Assembly: GCA_038229135.1 (NCBI GenBank)
Contig: JBBROS010000020.1
Span: 1-64,000, forward strand
Origin: JBBROS01 sp038229135
Lineage (GTDB): Bacteria; Pseudomonadota; Alphaproteobacteria; Acetobacterales; Acetobacteraceae
Direction of reading: 5' to 3'
DNA length: 64,000 nt
A model generated the notes under the pieces. That model was not told the origin of the DNA. It made no database searches and was given only the letters and a program-made list of their open reading frames with translations. A program made the position numbers and the translations under genes. Below are positions 63,125 to 64,000 of this stretch, in pieces (the stretch's first letter is position 1; each line of letters opens with the position of its first letter).

Positions 63125-63139
63125 ACACAGCGAGGGCGG

Positions 63140-63169
63140 GATGTAGAGCGGACGAGGGCCTGCCGTCAA
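63140..63169 (-). promoter_or_regulatory. Probable promoter for tRNA-His
   Basis: Minus strand TTGACG (63169-63164), 18-base spacer, TACATC (63145-63140), ending 15 bases before the tRNA 5-prime end. The position fits transcription starting a few bases before the mature tRNA. Confidence 0.5.
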
Positions 63170-63212
63170 TCGACCGTTCATCCGGCCCCGACGATTCCTG
63201 ACGAAGCACGCG

Positions 63213-63241
63213 TTGACGCCGATCGTTAGCCAGCGTTAAAC
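63213..63241 (+). promoter_or_regulatory. Probable promoter for the PEP-CTERM gene
   Basis: TTGACG (63213-63218), a 17-base spacer and TTAAAC (63236-63241), 27 bases before the GTG start. It is back to back with the tRNA-His promoter. Confidence 0.5.
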
Positions 63242-63268
63242 CGACGTGATCGACTTGGAGCGACGACC

Positions 63269-63883
63269 GTGCTGCTTTCCCGCCTCGCCTCAACCATCGC
63301 CGTCGTCGCCATTGCCGCCACCCCTGCGCGAGCCATGCTCGTCACGTCGCTTCCGAATGCCACCGCCTTTACCCTTGGCGCTTACAACATCAACGGACCC
63401 GGACCCTACTCGGACGGGAGCGGCAACGCTTGGCAGTCCACCGACACCTCGGGCGTGCTCGGCTGGACGAGCCCCTATTCCTTCGGCGCGAACGGCTCCT
63501 GGTCCGGTACACCAATGATCGGAACGGGTGGCGCCACCACCCAAATGACCCTGACCTTTGGAACGGGCTACGCCGCCGTGGGCGGGTTCATGAGCTACAT
63601 GCCGGGCGGACCCGCACCCGTCATTGCAGCCTACAACGCGCAGGGCGCCCTGATCGACAGCGCGACGATGTCGTTCCTTACCGGCGGCGGCGCGAACACT
63701 GGCGCCTTCTACGGCTTCAGCGAAGCCGCCCCCGTCATCCGCAAGCTGGTGCTGTCCAACGCGTCGATCGGCATGAAGAACATTGTCGTGCAGGCGACAC
63801 CCACGCCCATCCCGGAGCCGGGCACGCTGGCACTGCTCGGTGGCCTTGCAGCCCTGGCCGTGGCCCGCCGCCGGAGGGCCTAA
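63269..63883 (+). CDS. PEP-CTERM sorting-signal protein
   Basis: 204 residues. The N-terminal signal (RLASTIAVVAIAATPARA) and the C-terminal tripartite sorting signal PIPEPGTLALLGGLAALAVA plus RRRRA identify a PEP-CTERM protein, which would be cleaved by an exosortase (XrtA/EpsH type) and placed on the cell surface or in the matrix. The middle is Gly/Ser/Thr/Ala-rich with a beta look (TGGATTQMTLTFGTGYAAVG, PVIAAYNAQGALIDSATMSF), typical of secreted exopolysaccharide-associated proteins, with little Lys and no Cys. The start is GTG at 63269 with GGAGCGACG upstream. No exosortase gene is in the window. Confidence 0.88.
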   Translation: MLLSRLASTIAVVAIAATPARAMLVTSLPNATAFTLGAYNINGPGPYSDGSGNAWQSTDTSGVLGWTSPYSFGANGSWSGTPMIGTGGATTQMTLTFGTGYAAVGGFMSYMPGGPAPVIAAYNAQGALIDSATMSFLTGGGANTGAFYGFSEAAPVIRKLVLSNASIGMKNIVVQATPTPIPEPGTLALLGGLAALAVARRRRA

Positions 63884-64000
63884 GGCGCAATCCAGCCGAA
63901 CCGAGTCGGCGGAGCACTCGGGCATGTTGTGGAGGCGATCACCTTCGTTCTATCGGCGGAGCGAGCCGATCGGACGATGCCCTAACCCGCCGCCTGGCGA

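Noticed and set aside
63982..64000. A possible last five codons (RQAAG and stop) of a minus-strand gene entering from the right edge.
   Set aside because: Six codons are too few to support a gene call; the 117 bases after the PEP-CTERM gene show nothing else.

Overview
The window is high-GC DNA (strong G/C at third codon positions throughout) from an alphaproteobacterium. The gene content best fits Rhodospirillales, probably Acetobacteraceae: form II CO-dehydrogenase-like molybdenum hydroxylases, DUF1028, malate synthase G beside glycolate oxidase, many peptide-type ABC and TRAP binding proteins, PEP-CTERM. The assignment is by style of gene content and is not proven. No phage, IS element, CRISPR array, rRNA or plasmid functions are visible. 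It reads as ordinary chromosome with a heavy load of solute uptake genes.

Layout. 1-2.6 kb: a glcD cut by the window edge, rpmJ, a cupin, a small membrane protein and yraN. 2.6-6.5 kb: a dppBCDF-type ABC operon without a binding protein. 6.5-11.5 kb: an AI-2E family permease, a hydroxypyruvate isomerase/OtnI, an XRE regulator, Uup ABC-F and a tiny lipoprotein. 11.6-16.9 kb: DUF1028, glcB, thiD, glmM. 16.9-21.9 kb: an RND efflux pump with its adaptor and a TetR regulator. 21.9-28.0 kb: coxS-coxL-coxM followed by an AtzH/HpxZ-like protein, a DadA-like oxidase and an RraA-like protein, all one way and tightly packed. 28.1-28.9 kb: two TadE-like proteins. 29.0-37.9 kb: a second peptide ABC operon with three tandem binding proteins and a 34-codon ORF locked between oppD and oppF by ATGA overlaps at both ends.

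37.9-48.3 kb (plus strand): a polyprenyl-type glycosyltransferase, MepA, an MFS pump whose start lies in a 3 x 30 bp repeat, a second stand-alone CoxL-like subunit, GNAT, a GT4 glycosyltransferase, otnK-otnC and a TRAP binding protein. 48.3-55.4 kb: ALDH, aminotransferase, GAF, RecQ, an OmpA-like lipoprotein and a TPR-glycosyltransferase. 55.4-57.1 kb: an unusually AT-rich control region, a 49-residue peptide made of two near-identical 17-residue repeats ending in GAGMMRF, GC hairpins, then a DUF6065-type protein. This is the best candidate for an undescribed system. 57.2-61.8 kb: small envelope proteins, MarC, an FAH-family hydrolase, and a polar amino acid permease and binding protein with a LivK-type binding protein. 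61.9-64 kb: an antenna-less photolyase relative, tRNA-His and a PEP-CTERM protein.

Metabolic themes. Glycolate and glyoxylate use (glcD, glcB) and four-carbon sugar acid use (OtnI at 7.7 kb, OtnK/OtnC at 45-47 kb, with a TRAP binding protein directly after otnC) are both present. Molybdenum hydroxylase chemistry is represented twice. An 89-nt imperfect palindrome occurs three times; one copy is read in frame near the start of the TRAP binding protein.
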